A stretch of 64,000 nt of DNA from Deroplatys truncata (Eukaryota; Arthropoda; Insecta; Mantodea; Mantidae): the NCBI GenBank assembly GCA_030765065.1, contig CM060978.1:110107192-110171191 (forward strand). Direction: 5' to 3'. Below the pieces are notes generated by a model that worked only from the letters and a program-made list of their open reading frames with translations, had not been told where the DNA came from and did no database searches. Below are positions 35,307-48,175 of this stretch, piece by piece (within the stretch, counting starts at the first letter, position 1; each line of letters opens with the position of its first letter). Position numbers and translations under genes: made by a program.

Positions 35307-35644
35307 AGACCGCTCGCCTCCCATCGAGGCGGCCCGGGTTCAATCCCAGGGACCTGCATGTGGGATTTGTGGTGGACGAAGCGGCGTCTGGGCGGGTTTT
35401 CTCCGGTTTCCCCCGCCATTCATTCCACCAACTGCTCCATCATCACCTTTCCTTTCATCCATTTCACCCACATTTCGTTTCATCTACTTCCTTCATCCCA
35501 TACCAGGCATCGGGCTGATCCTGGATGCTCTGTCTGATCCATGAGTATCTGCTCCTCGACGGGCCTCTGACCCCAGGCACCCGCTTGTAAGTCCTGGGGG
35601 GTGTAAGTCCTACATAAGAGGAGGGTAAACAGATAATGAATGAA
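35307..35644 (+). mobile_element. SINE-H with perfect 14-bp target duplication
   Basis: TATTATTAGCAAAT flanks it at 35293-35306 and 35645-35658. The B-box region (GGCCCGGGTTCAATCCCAGG) lies near 35330-35350. The A-box half is shortened, so the copy is slightly 5'-truncated. The body has 'gggttttctccggtttccccc' and the tail is a short AATG/TGAA repeat. The intact duplication means a fairly young insertion. Confidence 0.85.
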
Positions 35645-35659
35645 TATTATTAGCAAATC

Positions 35660-36489
35660 TATCTTTCAAGTCTTCTTTCCAGTAATGTGTAGGAGTAATT
35701 GTTAGACAAACTCAGGTACTTCTCAGTGTAATGTAATTCCTTCATCCTACGCGACTTATTTTGGTGGAGGGTATATTATATACTTTCGGAGCCTTTTCCC
35801 ACGTAAGTTTAAATCTAACTCACGGTAATTCTTCGTCTCCTCAACCACTCGCGTTATACTCTCGTATATATCTTGAGATTCTTCTACGTCTTGCATATTC
35901 TGCTTGGATATAACACGTCTGCTAGGTATAAGTTCACTCTTAAAGCATGTTGCTCTTCCCCTACCTCCTACATGCGGTTTCCCTCCGTTTCTCTAGCTTT
36001 CAACTGTTTATAATTTGTACACATTAATATCATTTTATTTGTATTACGTTATTTATTAATACTAACTTCTTTTAGAATATTTTCCTTCCTTGAGATTTTA
36101 TTTCACAACGTTACTTTGGAAATATTTATTTCTTTGACGAGTTGATTACATTTATTACGTAACTTTCATGTTGCTTCTACTTCTTCTTCCCTGTTTGTCT
36201 TTCATATTTGTACAATTTAAACAGTTATTCTGGAAATTAATTTATGACAAATTAAATACCGTTGAAGTTAAAGAAATAAGAACAAAACGCTAAGAAGCCA
36301 TAAATGTAGTAAAGATTTGAGATAAACGTTTATTAATATTAATTTTGTAAGTCTTTGCAATTGAAACGGAATAAGATCTTTATTAAAGAACTTCGACGAT
36401 AAAAAGGGCGCAGTATTCTCTTCAATCCAATTCAAATACACTTGATTCAAAGCCAACATTTGGCATTAGTAATATCAGTTGCAATTGTA
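35660..36489. other. Unassigned AT-rich stretch
   Basis: No gene or repeat end recognised. Confidence 0.4.
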
Positions 36490-36720
36490 TTTTATATAGT
36501 ATGGGCATAGCGCGTCTACCTTACATTCAAGAGACGAGTTAGGAGTTCCATTGGGGTATGCTACGTGGATTAGGTTTTTCTAGGGTTTTCTCCTATCCTA
36601 AGAAGGCGTATGTTGGTCAGCTCTAAGTTCTATAAACCCTGGGGTCATTTAAACTTAATTGCACCCACTTCATTTATTCACCGTCCGATAGACCTACTTG
36701 GTTAAATGCCGTTAAACTCA
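36490..36720 (+). mobile_element. SINE-F copy, diverged
   Basis: It aligns with the uninterrupted parts of the 6991 copy ('ttttctcctatcctaagaag', 'cagctctaagttctata', 'cacttcatttattc'). The tRNA-like head is degraded. Confidence 0.5.
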
Positions 36721-38823
36721 AGAGGCAGGGGCAACATGCAGTAGTAATAGCCACGGACAAACTAATACGATAGCTCATTAATGTAATAAGACATCCAATT
36801 CACAGCTTCTCAGCATTAACACATTAATAATTTCTTTCTTTAATATTTTGTTCTAAGTTTTACGTGTTATGTATTTTGTTGCTAATATTGTACGTATAAT
36901 AATTAAGAGGATGTTAAAAACACATGTATTCATAATGTACACATGCTCGAGAACAAGTGCATAACGTTATAACATATAAAATATAATATGAGAGTGAAAG
37001 GCTATTGTTAACTATACAACCAATAATACACGCCTATAATTCAAATACGTACGTAAAGAAAAGTTTGAAGGGAACGCTAACAGAAGCTTGTTAGACTTCG
37101 AGCAGGAAGGTAGTGTATAAACTCGTCTCTAAATAGACGCTAAAGCTACGTATTTAAAGTCTGCCAGTTATACATATTTTAACATGACAACGGTGATAGT
37201 GATTTGTGAATATCTACATGTGTTTTATCTAAAATAAAAGTGAAATAATTAACAGAATACGTGTGAGCAAAATATTTTAACGTTCTCCATACCTAACCCT
37301 GACAAGACACAGTTGCTCTCCGACACAAATACATCAGCCGTGGCACAATTATAAAATAATAATTACAATATACTAACACACACACACACAAGAACACAGA
37401 TTTACAATCATCAGATTCCAGTCTACGAGAACTCGTGATACATCACAAGAGTACGGGCATCATGACGACCTACAGGTACGTAATACAGCATCCATTATCT
37501 CCCAACGGTCCATCATCATCAACATAGTGGGGGCCCACCACGTAGGAACCGCTACAATGTACGTAAAACTCACTAAAATTGAGCTTTTAACACGAGCCAC
37601 TCATGGTAGAAATTATGGGTTATAACACTCAGTGAAATAAAGCTTTTTATAACCTCCATTGTTACCACCCTTAATACACCCTATGTGTATTAAGCAGAGG
37701 TCTTGCATCGATTAAGGCAATGGCGGATTATTTGTACGACTCGCAAATGGATTCGGTAGAAAATTTTGTAAGCAGCGGAAAGAAAACCTTGGAATTGTTA
37801 CCAAAGAAGTCGAGGAAATAGTACGACATTGCATATAACCGATTTCTTAATGGTGCAAGATAAAAAACGTAATGCTATGCTTGTGTGAGTGATCATGTTG
37901 TCAGGACTGGTGCTATGAAAGTCAAACAATAACGAAGGCCAAATAACAACAGACTAGAGCTCACCATTGCGCATGTCCGAATGTACTGATGTTTCCACAA
38001 ATTTAAGCAGGATACTTTATAATTTAATATTCAGAGCTGTCTAACATTAGTATATGACAACATATGCTAAAAGTGAGTTTATTTTGCTCGTGGGATTGCT
38101 ACACTCGCTTTCAGTCTCGTTTCGCAAACATTCCAAAAATAAAACTCCAATTTTAACACTTGTATCATAAATAACTTTTCTTTAGACAACAATTTTTTAT
38201 AATGTACTCAGTTATAACCATGTAATTTGTGTGTTTAAATGTTTCCTAGTTCTCGTCGATAAAATTAATGTTGACTTGCAGTGGTCTTTAGAGGACAATG
38301 CTGTTTTTATCATATCTGAAGATTTATTATCCGACCAAGAGAGGTCAAATTATTTGGGGAAAAGTTGGCTCGCTATGATTGAATGCCCAAGATATCAGCA
38401 TCTCTGATGAGATAAGTCAAAGCAGTTTATCTACGTCTGTAACCGGCCGTTAAGAACTTTCTGCTCGTAGTTCATAAAAAACATTAATGATCAAGACTTA
38501 TGATATAATTTCCATCATAATTTCTAATTAATGGCCAGTTTTATTTCTTATGTCGGTTTAGCTTTCACAGCACTATCAGTGATCCATCCATTACAATTAG
38601 TCTTCTTGTTCCTTGACTCGTTCTCCCCAGCCGAGGTCGATCAGCTGGAAATCTTATCGTCTTAAGCGGACTTCTCTTGAAGAACAAAAAGCATACAGGA
38701 GGCTGTGAACAGACCATCTGTTAAGGAATACATATTGCAAAATACGACATCTTACCTGTAAAACTGAGAGTAAATGCTACTCCGAGAGTTGTCAGGGTTA
38801 TAAAATATTGGATAAAAAACTTT
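36721..38823. other. Mostly unassigned stretch
   Basis: AT-rich. A (CA)n run lies at 37378-37391. A short protein-like segment at 37720-37863 is listed separately. No other feature recognised. Confidence 0.4.
37720..37863 (+). pseudogene. Possible N-terminus of a tyrosine-recombinase-type (Crypton-like) protein
   Basis: From ATG at 37720 the frame reads 33 codons to a TAG (37819-37821), then 13 more codons to TAA. The segment LLPKKSRK followed by YDIAYNRFL resembles the N-terminal 'LP.KS...Y..AY..F' pattern of tyrosine-recombinase-related insect proteins. This is from memory of the pattern only. Nothing downstream supports a recombinase domain. Confidence 0.2.
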
Positions 38824-39642
38824 TTACTTTTTCTACTACGTATAGTAGTTAGGGGAAGCATTGCATTCTACCCAAAAATTCGATACCGAGATTTCACCAG
38901 AAATACATGTTTTGAGGCTCCCTGAATCCCCCCAAAAAGCATTTTTTGAAAAAGGTCTGTGTATGTGTGGATGTGTGTCTGTGAACAGCATAACTCAAAA
39001 ACGAAAAGCCGGACAAATACCAAACTTAGTATTTAGGTTCAGTATCTCTTAAAGATGTGACACGAAGATTTTAAAGAAAATCCCCTCATTCAGACTACTC
39101 TTTATTGGAACATTTTTCGAAAATTTTGATTTTCTCAAATGGCTCTAACGATTTTGGTTAAAATATCATGTATTTAAGATATTTTCATGACAAATACAAT
39201 GCATATCTTGAATTTTCTGGGAAAGTCCCCAAAAGTCCTCTTCCTTCTGAATGGATTTTCCATAACTTGCAAACCGTAAGAGATAGACAACATTGTTCTT
39301 CCTTAAAACACACAATTTATGTCATATACATTTTTTATGTATATTCCATATTCCTTATTATTTCTTTGAATACTCCAATACATTCCTCTTTTTGAATAGG
39401 AATTCGTTATTATTTTTTTATATGTTCCTGGGCATACAAAGAGAATGGAATGTGACACATAGCAACCAGCTCTTAAAATATTTGACTATTGCTTAAAGCC
39501 TGCCATATTCCCCTTGCACCTACAAGACAATTAGCAGTAAGATTAACATCTCGATTAACATGAAATAGATGGAGAATAAGCGTTTGTAAAAATAGTTTCC
39601 ACAAGGGTAGAAAAAGTCACGTGAGCGTTACTCATTAGATTT
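38824..39642 (+). mobile_element. Family H copy, full length
   Basis: It starts TTTTTACTTTTTCTACTACG. It ends GTAGAAAAAGTCACGTGAGC then TCATTAGAT and a T-run. Both ends and most internal blocks are readable. The TG microsatellite is short. Confidence 0.8.
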
Positions 39643-39885
39643 TTTATAAGTTATGAGCGAAAAGGCATTATATGTATATATAAATCTGGTGTGATACTTC
39701 AAAAAACTTTCTCTACCAATTACAGGTCCACATGCTGTGACACTGCCAAGTAACATAGATCGATGCAACTTGAATCATACATAGAGGGAACTGCTACGGT
39801 ATGCTACAGTAGGCAACTAAACGAAATATACAGTGAGACGAACAGAAATGCCACTTTTATTCATAGAGCATAAGCTACACTAAAG

Positions 39886-41228
39886 TCAATACGACATATG
39901 ATGGCTATCTATATTTACAGAAACAGATACATGGTGCTTAAAAGGGTGTATGTTCACCACGGACAGCAATGCATGCTCTGCATCGTACTCCCATGCTGGC
40001 CACAAGGTTGTAAGCAGTTCTTGTGATAGGGCGTTCCATTCCTCCACCGGCGCTGTTGACAACTGTTTGATGGTCGTTGGTGCGTGTGGATGTGCTGCAA
40101 TGCGTCTCCCCAAAGCATCCCACACAATTGTTCGGGGGAACGGGCAGGCCAGTCCATTCGCCGAATATCCTCTCGTTCCAAGAGAACCTCCACCTGCGCT
40201 ATGCATGCGGTCGCGCATTGTCATCCATAAAAATTAAGTCAGGGCCGTCTGCACCCCTGAAAAGACGCACATGGGGAAGGAGTACAGTATCACAATAACG
40301 TTGACCAGCGAGCGTACCGTGTTCAAATATTTGAAGGTCGGTGCGCTCATGCAACATTATGCTTCCCCAAACCATAACACCCGGATCACCAAAACGATCA
40401 TGTTCAAGGATGTTCCTGGATTCATTACGTGTTCCCACCTCTCGCCAGATGAGGGTACGTCGACAATCACTACTTAGACTGAATTTGCTCTCATCCGAGA
40501 AGAGCACGCGACCCCATTCCTCGTTGGTCCAATTTTGATGCTCTTGGGACCATCGCAAACGGTGCCGCCGATGTGCGGATGTCAATAGAACACAACGTAC
40601 TGGCCGTCGGGCAAAGAGGCCACCTCTGTGTAGTCACCGTGTCACTGTGTATCGGGAGATTGTATGCCTAGCTGTCCTGTTAATGTGGTTGCAATTGCAC
40701 CCGCTGTTTCGCGTGGATCTCTTCTTGCCTGTTGCACAATGTAGCGGTCATCTGCTGCTGTAGTTGAGTGTGGACTACCACCACCTCTCCTTGGGACAGC
40801 AGTGCCTGTGGTTTGGAAGGTTCCCCATGCACGTGATACAATGCTGTGAGCAATTCCAAACTCCTAAGCAACACTCGTCACACTTCGTCCTTCTTCTAGT
40901 TTCCCGATGATTCTTCCCCGTGTGAAGTCATCCAAATGGTGTCTACGGGCCATGTTGAATGAAGAACACCACTACAGTGCACCGTAACAGCTCGCTAATT
41001 GCCACACACCGTCTTGTCCTGTTTCGTCAACTGACTCGTGTTGCGGGATCAGATCCATTTGGCACTGTAGGCTCGCTACACTCATGCCATGTGACGTCCA
41101 GTTTTCTGTGTACGTGTGAGAGACTTCTAGCAACATGCTCCCACAACTTCATCTACTTCCACCAAGTAGTCCATTTGTTATGTTACTTTACCCTTCTCGT
41201 CCTTAGGTTTTGCACACTAGTGTATAAT
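39886..41228 (-). mobile_element. Tc1-like (Tc1/mariner) transposon, decayed
   Basis: It contains a broken Tc1-family transposase (39900-40953) read on the reverse strand. An outer end may be 'tacactagtgtgcaaaacc' (near 41205-41224 on the reverse strand). I could not find its inverted partner on the left, so the left tip is lost or beyond recognition. Confidence 0.75.
39900..40953 (-). pseudogene. Tc1-like transposase pseudogene
   Basis: From ATG at 40951-40953 the N-terminal helix-turn-helix region reads (MARRHHLDDFTRGRIIGKLE), with a stop at 40864-40866. After a frameshift between about 40640 and 40660 comes the DDE domain: WSQEHQNWT, LFSDESKF with the first catalytic aspartate, MVWG, and FMDDNARPH with the second. 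A second frameshift follows DDNARPH. The expected SPDLNPIEH segment with the glutamate is damaged, reading DWPARSPEQ then out of frame. Later matches (LSTAPVEEWNAL, ACIAVRGEHTP) appear in alternate frames. It cannot make active enzyme. Confidence 0.85.
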
Positions 41229-41454
41229 TATAATAGTCATATAGAAAGTTTCTTCTATCCATATTACGTTACTCCCGTCATACATAGGTAGGTACTGTTG
41301 CTTAGGAATGACTTCAATTTAAGCAAGAACTACTTAGTTAAAAGCTTATAACATGTGGAAATCTTATAATATTTATTCGTAGTAACAAGTCCTTTCAATC
41401 GAAGAAAGGCAGAAAGAAAAATCACAATAGCTCAAATGTTCTATAAATGACATA

Positions 41455-41980
41455 CTGGAATGGAGTGAGCCATTCCTTGGAATATTTCGAAAAGGACTTT
41501 TTCCACTAAAATTTTGATACATATCCTGTATCTAAGAGCTCTATTTTTTTTATAAGATATTTTCTGGTTTTTATGTTTTTGATTCTTTAATGGTTCTCTA
41601 GTTAAACAAAATTATGCAAAACTCATTCAAAATGAAAGTTTACAGGCTATTCGCAGAAAATCCAAGGAATAAAGTTTTTGTTATGCAGATACCCTAAACA
41701 TACGGCATTTTAATCAATATCGTTACAGAGATCTTTTAGAAAATAAAAAAATAATTTCTATTTTTCTATTAATGTGTACCTTGTCGTGGGGCATTTTCTT
41801 GGAATTTTTGGAAGATGCTAAAATTAAGTACAAACTTTGCTTTTTATCCGACTTTTCTTTTTGAGTAGCGCTGCATACATACACGAGCACCAAGAATGCT
41901 TTTCTTTGCGTTCAGGGGGCTAGGAAATATTTTTGCCGAAATCTTCAGATCTATCTATTTACTTGAGAAAGTATAAAACT
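41455..41980 (-). mobile_element. Family H fragment, old
   Basis: Middle and 5' blocks are recognisable ('tttaatcaatatcgttacag', 'aagtacaaactttgcttttt', 'tgcgttcagggggcta'). The end 'acttgagaaagta' at about 41960 is a degenerate 5' tip. Confidence 0.6.
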
Positions 41981-42044
41981 CGAAATTTCGACCTTATCTT
42001 TAACACATTACATTCTGTAACCTTGATGCCGCAACAAAGCGAAT

Positions 42045-42520
42045 TTCACTTTGGGAAAAGTTAAACATACAAGAGCAAATATTTCGGAAAAGGCTAATGG
42101 CACTGAAATAAACATTAACATAAATCTTTTTCGAATGGAGGTGATTTTTGTCTATCTCTTGTGGTATCCCAGTTATAGTTTATTGCGAATGAAGAGTATT
42201 TCACAGGACATTGAAGAGATACATTTTGTTCCCCTGTGAATATCTTGGACTTGCGATATTTCAATTAAAACCATTGAGTCACTTATAAGAAAATAAAAAG
42301 TAATAAAGCTTTCCATGTTAAGAGTTACTTAGGATGGGGTATGTCCTGAAGATCTTCGCCTTGTTTGACTAAAGTATACCTAAGTGTGCACCTTTATCTC
42401 TTTTTTTTTACTTTAACTGTTTGAGGTGTGCTTTTCAAGACAGACAAACATAGGTACACGCATGCACTCACTGCTGTGGATTTTTTCCAAATGCTTCTTT
42501 TTTAGCGTTTTGATTAAATG
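42045..42520 (-). mobile_element. Family H fragment, old
   Basis: It shares 'atatttcggaaaaggctaatg', 'tttttgtctatctcttgtgg' and 'gaatgaagagtatttcacag' with other copies. Both outer ends are missing. Confidence 0.55.
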
Positions 42521-43218
42521 AACCTCGAAACGGTGAATTCTGAATATGGAAATTCGGGTCAAATGAAAATTGTCCTCTACGAGTATTTCAGTGGAATGGC
42601 AACTGTATCTACTTTCTGCAAATCGTTTAAGCGCTTCGAGGTTCGCGGGAAACAGGGGAAGGTAACAAAAGCATTAGAAGATTTAACTAAATATTTCATT
42701 AAATGCCGAGGTTCCTTTAATTAAGGATATCTCTCATATAAGAGCCTCATTAACAGTTTAAAGCGTTTACCTTCAATTGATGTCGTAGTAGTAAAATAGA
42801 TTCCAGAAAGTATTCGTTTCCAATTTAACAAATTCTACAAGGGAAATTAATGGTGGGAAAATCTTCAATTTTAATACGGAGAGGGTCCAAACAGTTCTAC
42901 ATCTACACTAACATTACAAAGAGAAAAAGCGCGGAGCGCGTGCGTGTGCGTGTGTGTGTGTGGTAATCTTAGATACACTCAACCGATTTTGATAATTATT
43001 TCGCCATTGAAAAGAACTGTTCTTCCCAATGGACTTAGGCTGTAAGACAGCTTATAATTTCAATTATTAGAGGACTAATAAAGGATTTACAAGGGATGGA
43101 TAGTAGAATACGAACATGCTGGAGTCATAAAAGCACATTTTTGCACAGGTGGCTTTGATTCTTTGAGAATGTTACAGAATAGAAAATAGTTTGTGTTGTT
43201 ACTCCACAAAAATAAATC

Positions 43219-43957
43219 CTGATGTGTTACACTCACATGACTTTCTCTACTCTTGTACAAACTATTTTTACAAACGCTTATTCTCCATATGCTTCATTTT
43301 ATCGAGATATCGAGATGTCAATCTTATTGCTAATTTTCTTGGAGATGCAAGGGGAATATGGTAGGTTATAAGCGATAGTCAAATCTTTTAAGCGCTGGTT
43401 ACTATGTGGCACATTCCATTCTCTTTGCATGTCCAGGACAAAAAAAATGAATAACGAATTTGAGAAAAAGTATAAGTATTGGAAAATTTAAGGGAATAAC
43501 AGGCAATATCTCGAAAATGGTACACTCAACAAAAAAGTATATGACATAAATTGTGTATTTTAACGCGATCTACATTTTTTGTGTAGTAAACGTTTGTCTA
43601 TCTCTTATGGTTTACCAGTTATGCAAAAGTCGTTCACAATGAAGAATACTTTTGGAGACATTCCCAGAAAATTCGAGATATACATTTCATTTGTCATGAA
43701 AATATCTTAAACATATGATATTTATATCAAATTCGTTAGAACCATTTTTGAGAAAAATAACATTTTCGAAAAATGTTCCATGTAAAGGGTAATCTGTGGT
43801 GGGGGATTTTTTTGAAAACCTTCGTGTCGCATCTCTGGAAGATACTGAACCTAAATACCAAGTTTGGTGTTTATCCGACTGTTCGTTTCTGAGTTATGCT
43901 GTTCACTGACACACAGACACACACACACAAACACACACACGGACATGTTTCTAAAAA
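43219..43957 (-). mobile_element. Family H copy, 5' end lost
   Basis: The 3' end CTGATGTGTTACACTCACAT is intact. The copy stops in the A-run after 'ggacatgtttctaaaaa', exactly where the next H copy begins, so the second copy either inserted there or replaced the rest. Confidence 0.85.
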
Positions 43958-44863
43958 TCTGATGTGTTACACTCACATGACTTTCTCTACAAACTATTTT
44001 TACAAACGCTTATTCTCCATCTACTTCATGTTAATCGAGATAAACATTTGCAGACTCTATCTTATTGCTAATTTTCTTGTAGATGTAAGGGGAAAATATA
44101 TTTACAAGGGCAATATAGAAAAACAGTAGCCTTTAAGCACATACATATCTCTTAATAGCTGGTTGCTAGGTGCAGCACCATTCCCTTTGCCACAGATTAT
44201 AGCTCTTTGCACATCAAAGACAAAAAAATGAATAACGAATTCCCATTTAAGAAAATAAGTATTGAGAAATTTAAGAGAATAACAAGCAATATCTCGAAAA
44301 TGGTTCACTCAACAAAAAAAAAGTATATGACATAAATTGTGTATTTTAACGCGATCTACATTTTTGTGTAGTAAAATTTTCTCTATCTCTTATGGTTTAC
44401 CGTTTGCAAAAGTCGTTCACAATGAAGAACACGTTTGGAGACATTCCCAGAAAATTCAAGATATACGTTTTATTTGTCATGACAATATCTTAAACATATG
44501 ATATTTTAATCAAAATCGTTGGAGCCGTTTTTGAAAAAATTAAAATTTTCGCAAAATCTTCCATATAAACGGTATCCTGGGATGGAGGGATTTTCTTAAA
44601 AACCTTCGTGTCGCATCCCTGGAAGATACTGAACCTAAATACCAAGTTTGGTGTTTATCCGACTGTTCGTTTCTGAGTTATGCTGTTCACAGACACAGAC
44701 ACACACACAGACACACAGACACACACACGGACATGTTTCCAAAAATGCTTTTTTTGGATTCAAAGGGTCTCAAAACATGTATTTCCGGTGAAATCTTGGT
44801 ATCGAATTTTTGGGTGGAATACAATACTTCCCCTACTTACTATACGTAGTAGAGAAAGTAAAA
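43958..44863 (-). mobile_element. Family H copy, full length and young
   Basis: Both ends are intact: TCTGATGTGTTACACTCACA at 43958 and ACGTAGTAGAGAAAGTAAAA at 44845-44864. It is nearly identical to the copies at 14131, 47550 and 48176. Confidence 0.9.
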
Positions 44864-45742
44864 AGTGTAAAAATAAGATATAAGCCACAGACGTTCCATT
44901 CCAAGAAATTCACATAGATGGCAGGATTTAGCAGCTGAGAAAGCAGAAGACAGCAAAACTAAGGACAATCAAATTGTGCCTATAGTGGTTATGTTTGGTG
45001 GTACGATATTTGTGTGCAATACTTGTTTCTTAGTTGACATTTTATTGAAATACTGTAGATGTGTGCAGGATGAAGCATAAAACATCCGAGTAAACTTTAT
45101 TATCACAGATATACGATATCGTATGTAGTGAAGCTTCTGGATTACCAAAACCATTTGACACCCTTTATAGGTATAAGAAGTTTATTGTAATGCTGAATAA
45201 TCATAAATAATTATACAAAGAAATAAAATTGTGACCAGCATAATATGAAACTCTCAAACGATATTTATAATAATTTATTAACAGCTGAAATTACTTTTTC
45301 TCAGACCATGTGCCATTTCTAAAATACTTAAACTGTTGGGCTGGGTTGGGTTGAATATCGATGTCAGGAGTTTCTGAATTTTGTTACAACTGGTAGTTAT
45401 TGCATAGCTACAGGACCAAAGAGAAGGTACAAACATTTAAAACTTAAATTACTGTGACTGTCTAAATACTACCCAAGAATTCCATTAATTCTTTCATTGC
45501 TAAAGTATGTTTTAATGAAGGCTAAACAGATTTCTAGAATTTACAAGATTACCAGAGGTTGGTGTTAAAGAAATCAGAAATAAAACAAATGTCGATGTTT
45601 CATATGATTTTTCATTTGTAATTAGGTTATAATGTTTGTCATATCATGTTACAATAAATTCATAAAGAAATGGGAGAAGGTCAATGAAATTAATTTAATA
45701 GTCACGTGAGATTTAATAAGCAACGTGGTTAAGCCAGCTAGT

Positions 45743-46619
45743 ATAAAATCATTTTGTAAACATCACATAGGAAAGAGTTTTAAAATGGTGCAGTTTTCAG
45801 AAAATATAAAACTAATAAATGAAAAATCTTGGAAAAGCAAAACTGTAATATAATTTGTTCCTTCTGCATATTAACAATGAGTATTTTCTTTCCATTAATT
45901 TGTCTGCTAGAATATTTTAAACTGGAGATAGCACCTTCTGGAGTCACTGTGTATCCAAGCTATGAGAGCAGTCCAGTAGTCGATTCTGAGGCAGCTGTCG
46001 GAAATGGACCAGATTTGTTTGTTTACATCAGGGCGGTTTTTAGGGTGAAAGGGGTTTAGCACAGTTTGAAGGGTAGGTCCGGATGACATATGTTGATATA
46101 TTCACGGAAATAAGGGCGGAAGAAAGCGTGCAACGAGATGTAAGGCGTCCATTCAAACACAGCGCTGAACAACCCTCGAGAAATCATAGTACAAATAGCG
46201 CTTGTTCCTTTGCTTTTGTGTGAACACGTTTTAAACTAGATCTTCCACTTATTTTTGCTCGGAATTTAGTGCTAGTAGTTTCAATGAGATGGCAAAGAAA
46301 GCACAACGTAAGGCTAATGCTATTCCCGCAACTGAACTTAAAATATTTTGGGAAACTTATGGGCAATAATTCAGTGATAGTAATCTTGAGCCTACAGTGC
46401 ACGAGTCCTGAAGCCTGTTCAACATGGAGCAGGAGATGTATGAGAGCTACGGCAAATAGCAGAGCACGACCATTAAAGACTACTGCCAAGTTTGCTATCT
46501 TTGCGTAAATATGCTTTGGCATTCAAACGATAGTAAGATATTTATATCCTTATTTACATTCGTTTAATTGAAACAAAATTAGAGGGAGGTGAGATTGGCA
46601 TTAATTTTACTATCTTTTA
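45743..46619. other. Unassigned stretch
   Basis: Overlapping frames of 79 and 112 codons on opposite strands (46184-46522) show no motif. No repeat ends recognised. Confidence 0.4.
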
Positions 46620-47549
46620 GTTTTACTTTCTCTACTACGTATAGTAAGTAGGAGTATTGTATTCCTCCCAAAATTTCGATACCGAGATTTCACTGGAAAT
46701 ATATGTTTTGAGACCCCCTGAATCCAAAAAAAGCATTTCTGGAAACATGTCCGTGTTTGTGTCTGTGTGTCTGTGAACAGCATAACTCAGAAACGAACAG
46801 TCGGATAAACACCAAACTTGGTATTTAGGTTTAGTATCTTCCAGGGATGTGACACAAAGGTTTTCAAGAAAATCCCCCGACCCCAGATTACCCTTTACAT
46901 GCAACAATTTTCGAAAGTTTAAATTTTCTCAAAAGTGGCTCTAACGATTTTGATTAAAATATCATATGTTTAAGATATTTTCATGACAAATAAAATGTAT
47001 ACTCTGAAATTTCTGGGAATGTCTCCAAAAGTATTCTTCATTCTGAACGACTTTTGCATAACTGGTAAACCATAAGAGATAGACAAAATTTTACTACACA
47101 AAAATGTAGATCGCGTTAAAATACACAATTTATGTCATATACATTTTTTTGTTGAGTGAACCATTTTCGAGATATTGCTTGTTATACCCTTAAATTTTTC
47201 AATACTTATTTTCTCAAATGGGAATTCGTTATTCTTTTTTTGTCTTGGATATGCAAAGAGTATTAATCTGTGGCAAACAGAATGGTGCTGCACATAGCAA
47301 CCAGCTATTAAGAGATATGACTGTGCTTATATTGCCCCTGCAAATACCTACAAAACAAGGGGAACATAGTAGGCCTTAAGCGATGGTTAAATATTTTTAG
47401 AACTGGTCGCAATGTGTAAAATGTAATTCTCTTTGCATGTCAAAAGATCGTTTCTGCAAATCTCGATTAATATGAAATAGATGAAGAATAAGAGTTTGTA
47501 AAATAGTTTGTACAGGAGTAGAGAAAGTCATGTGAGTGTAACATCAGAT
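46620..47549 (+). mobile_element. Family H copy with internal inverted segment
   Basis: Both ends are intact. 47357-47445 runs opposite to the rest of the element: an antisense piece replaces the normal 3' subterminal sequence. The 3' end joins the next copy through a shared T-run. Confidence 0.85.
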
Positions 47550-48175
47550 TTTTACTTTCTCTACTACGTATAGTAAGTAGGGGAAGTATGGTATTCCACC
47601 CAAAAATTCGATACCGAGATTTCCCCGGAAATACATGTTTTGAGACCCCCTGAATCCAAAAAAAGCATTTTTGAAAACATGTCCGTGTGTGTGTCTGTGT
47701 GTCTGTGTGTGTCTGTGAACAGCATAACTCAGAAACGAACAGTCGGATAAACACCAAACTCGGTATTTAGGTTCAGTATCTTCCAAGGATGCGACACGAA
47801 GGTTTTCAAGAAAATCCCCCACCCCAGACTACCCTTTACATGGAACATTTTTCGAAAATTTTAATTTTCTCAAAAACGGCTCTAACGATTTTGATTAAAA
47901 TATCATATGTTTAAGATATTGTCATGACAAATAAAATGTATATCTCGAATTTTCTGGGAATGTCTCCAAAAGTATTCTTCATTATGAACGACTTTTTCAT
48001 AACTGGTAAACCATAAGAGATAGACAAAATTTTACTACACGAAAAATGTAGATCGCGTTAAAATACACAATTTATGTCATATACATTTCTTTTGTTGAGT
48101 GAACCGTTTGCGAGATATTGCTTGTTATTCCCTTAAATTTTCCAATACGTATACTTTTCTCAAATTCGTTATTCA
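47550..48175 (+). mobile_element. Family H copy, 5' part of a split element
   Basis: It follows the previous copy head to tail. It stops in the internal T-run after 'attcgttattcattttt', where a complete copy is inserted. Its 3' remainder continues at 49142. Confidence 0.85.

Larger units (their letters stand above)
42902..45741 (+). mobile_element. Helitron (Lep1-like ends), interrupted by family H copies
   Basis: The 5' end TCTACACTAACATTACAAAG follows an A (42901). The 3' end AAGCCAGCTAG precedes a T (45742). The A|TC...CTAG|T arrangement is diagnostic of Helitrons. The 5' string and AAGC-GCTAG style match non-autonomous Lep1-type Helitrons of insects. The Helitron body is split at about 43215/44865 by two H copies. 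The parts on both sides align in order with 51590-51960, a related copy without that insertion. No Rep/helicase frame is present. Confidence 0.7.
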
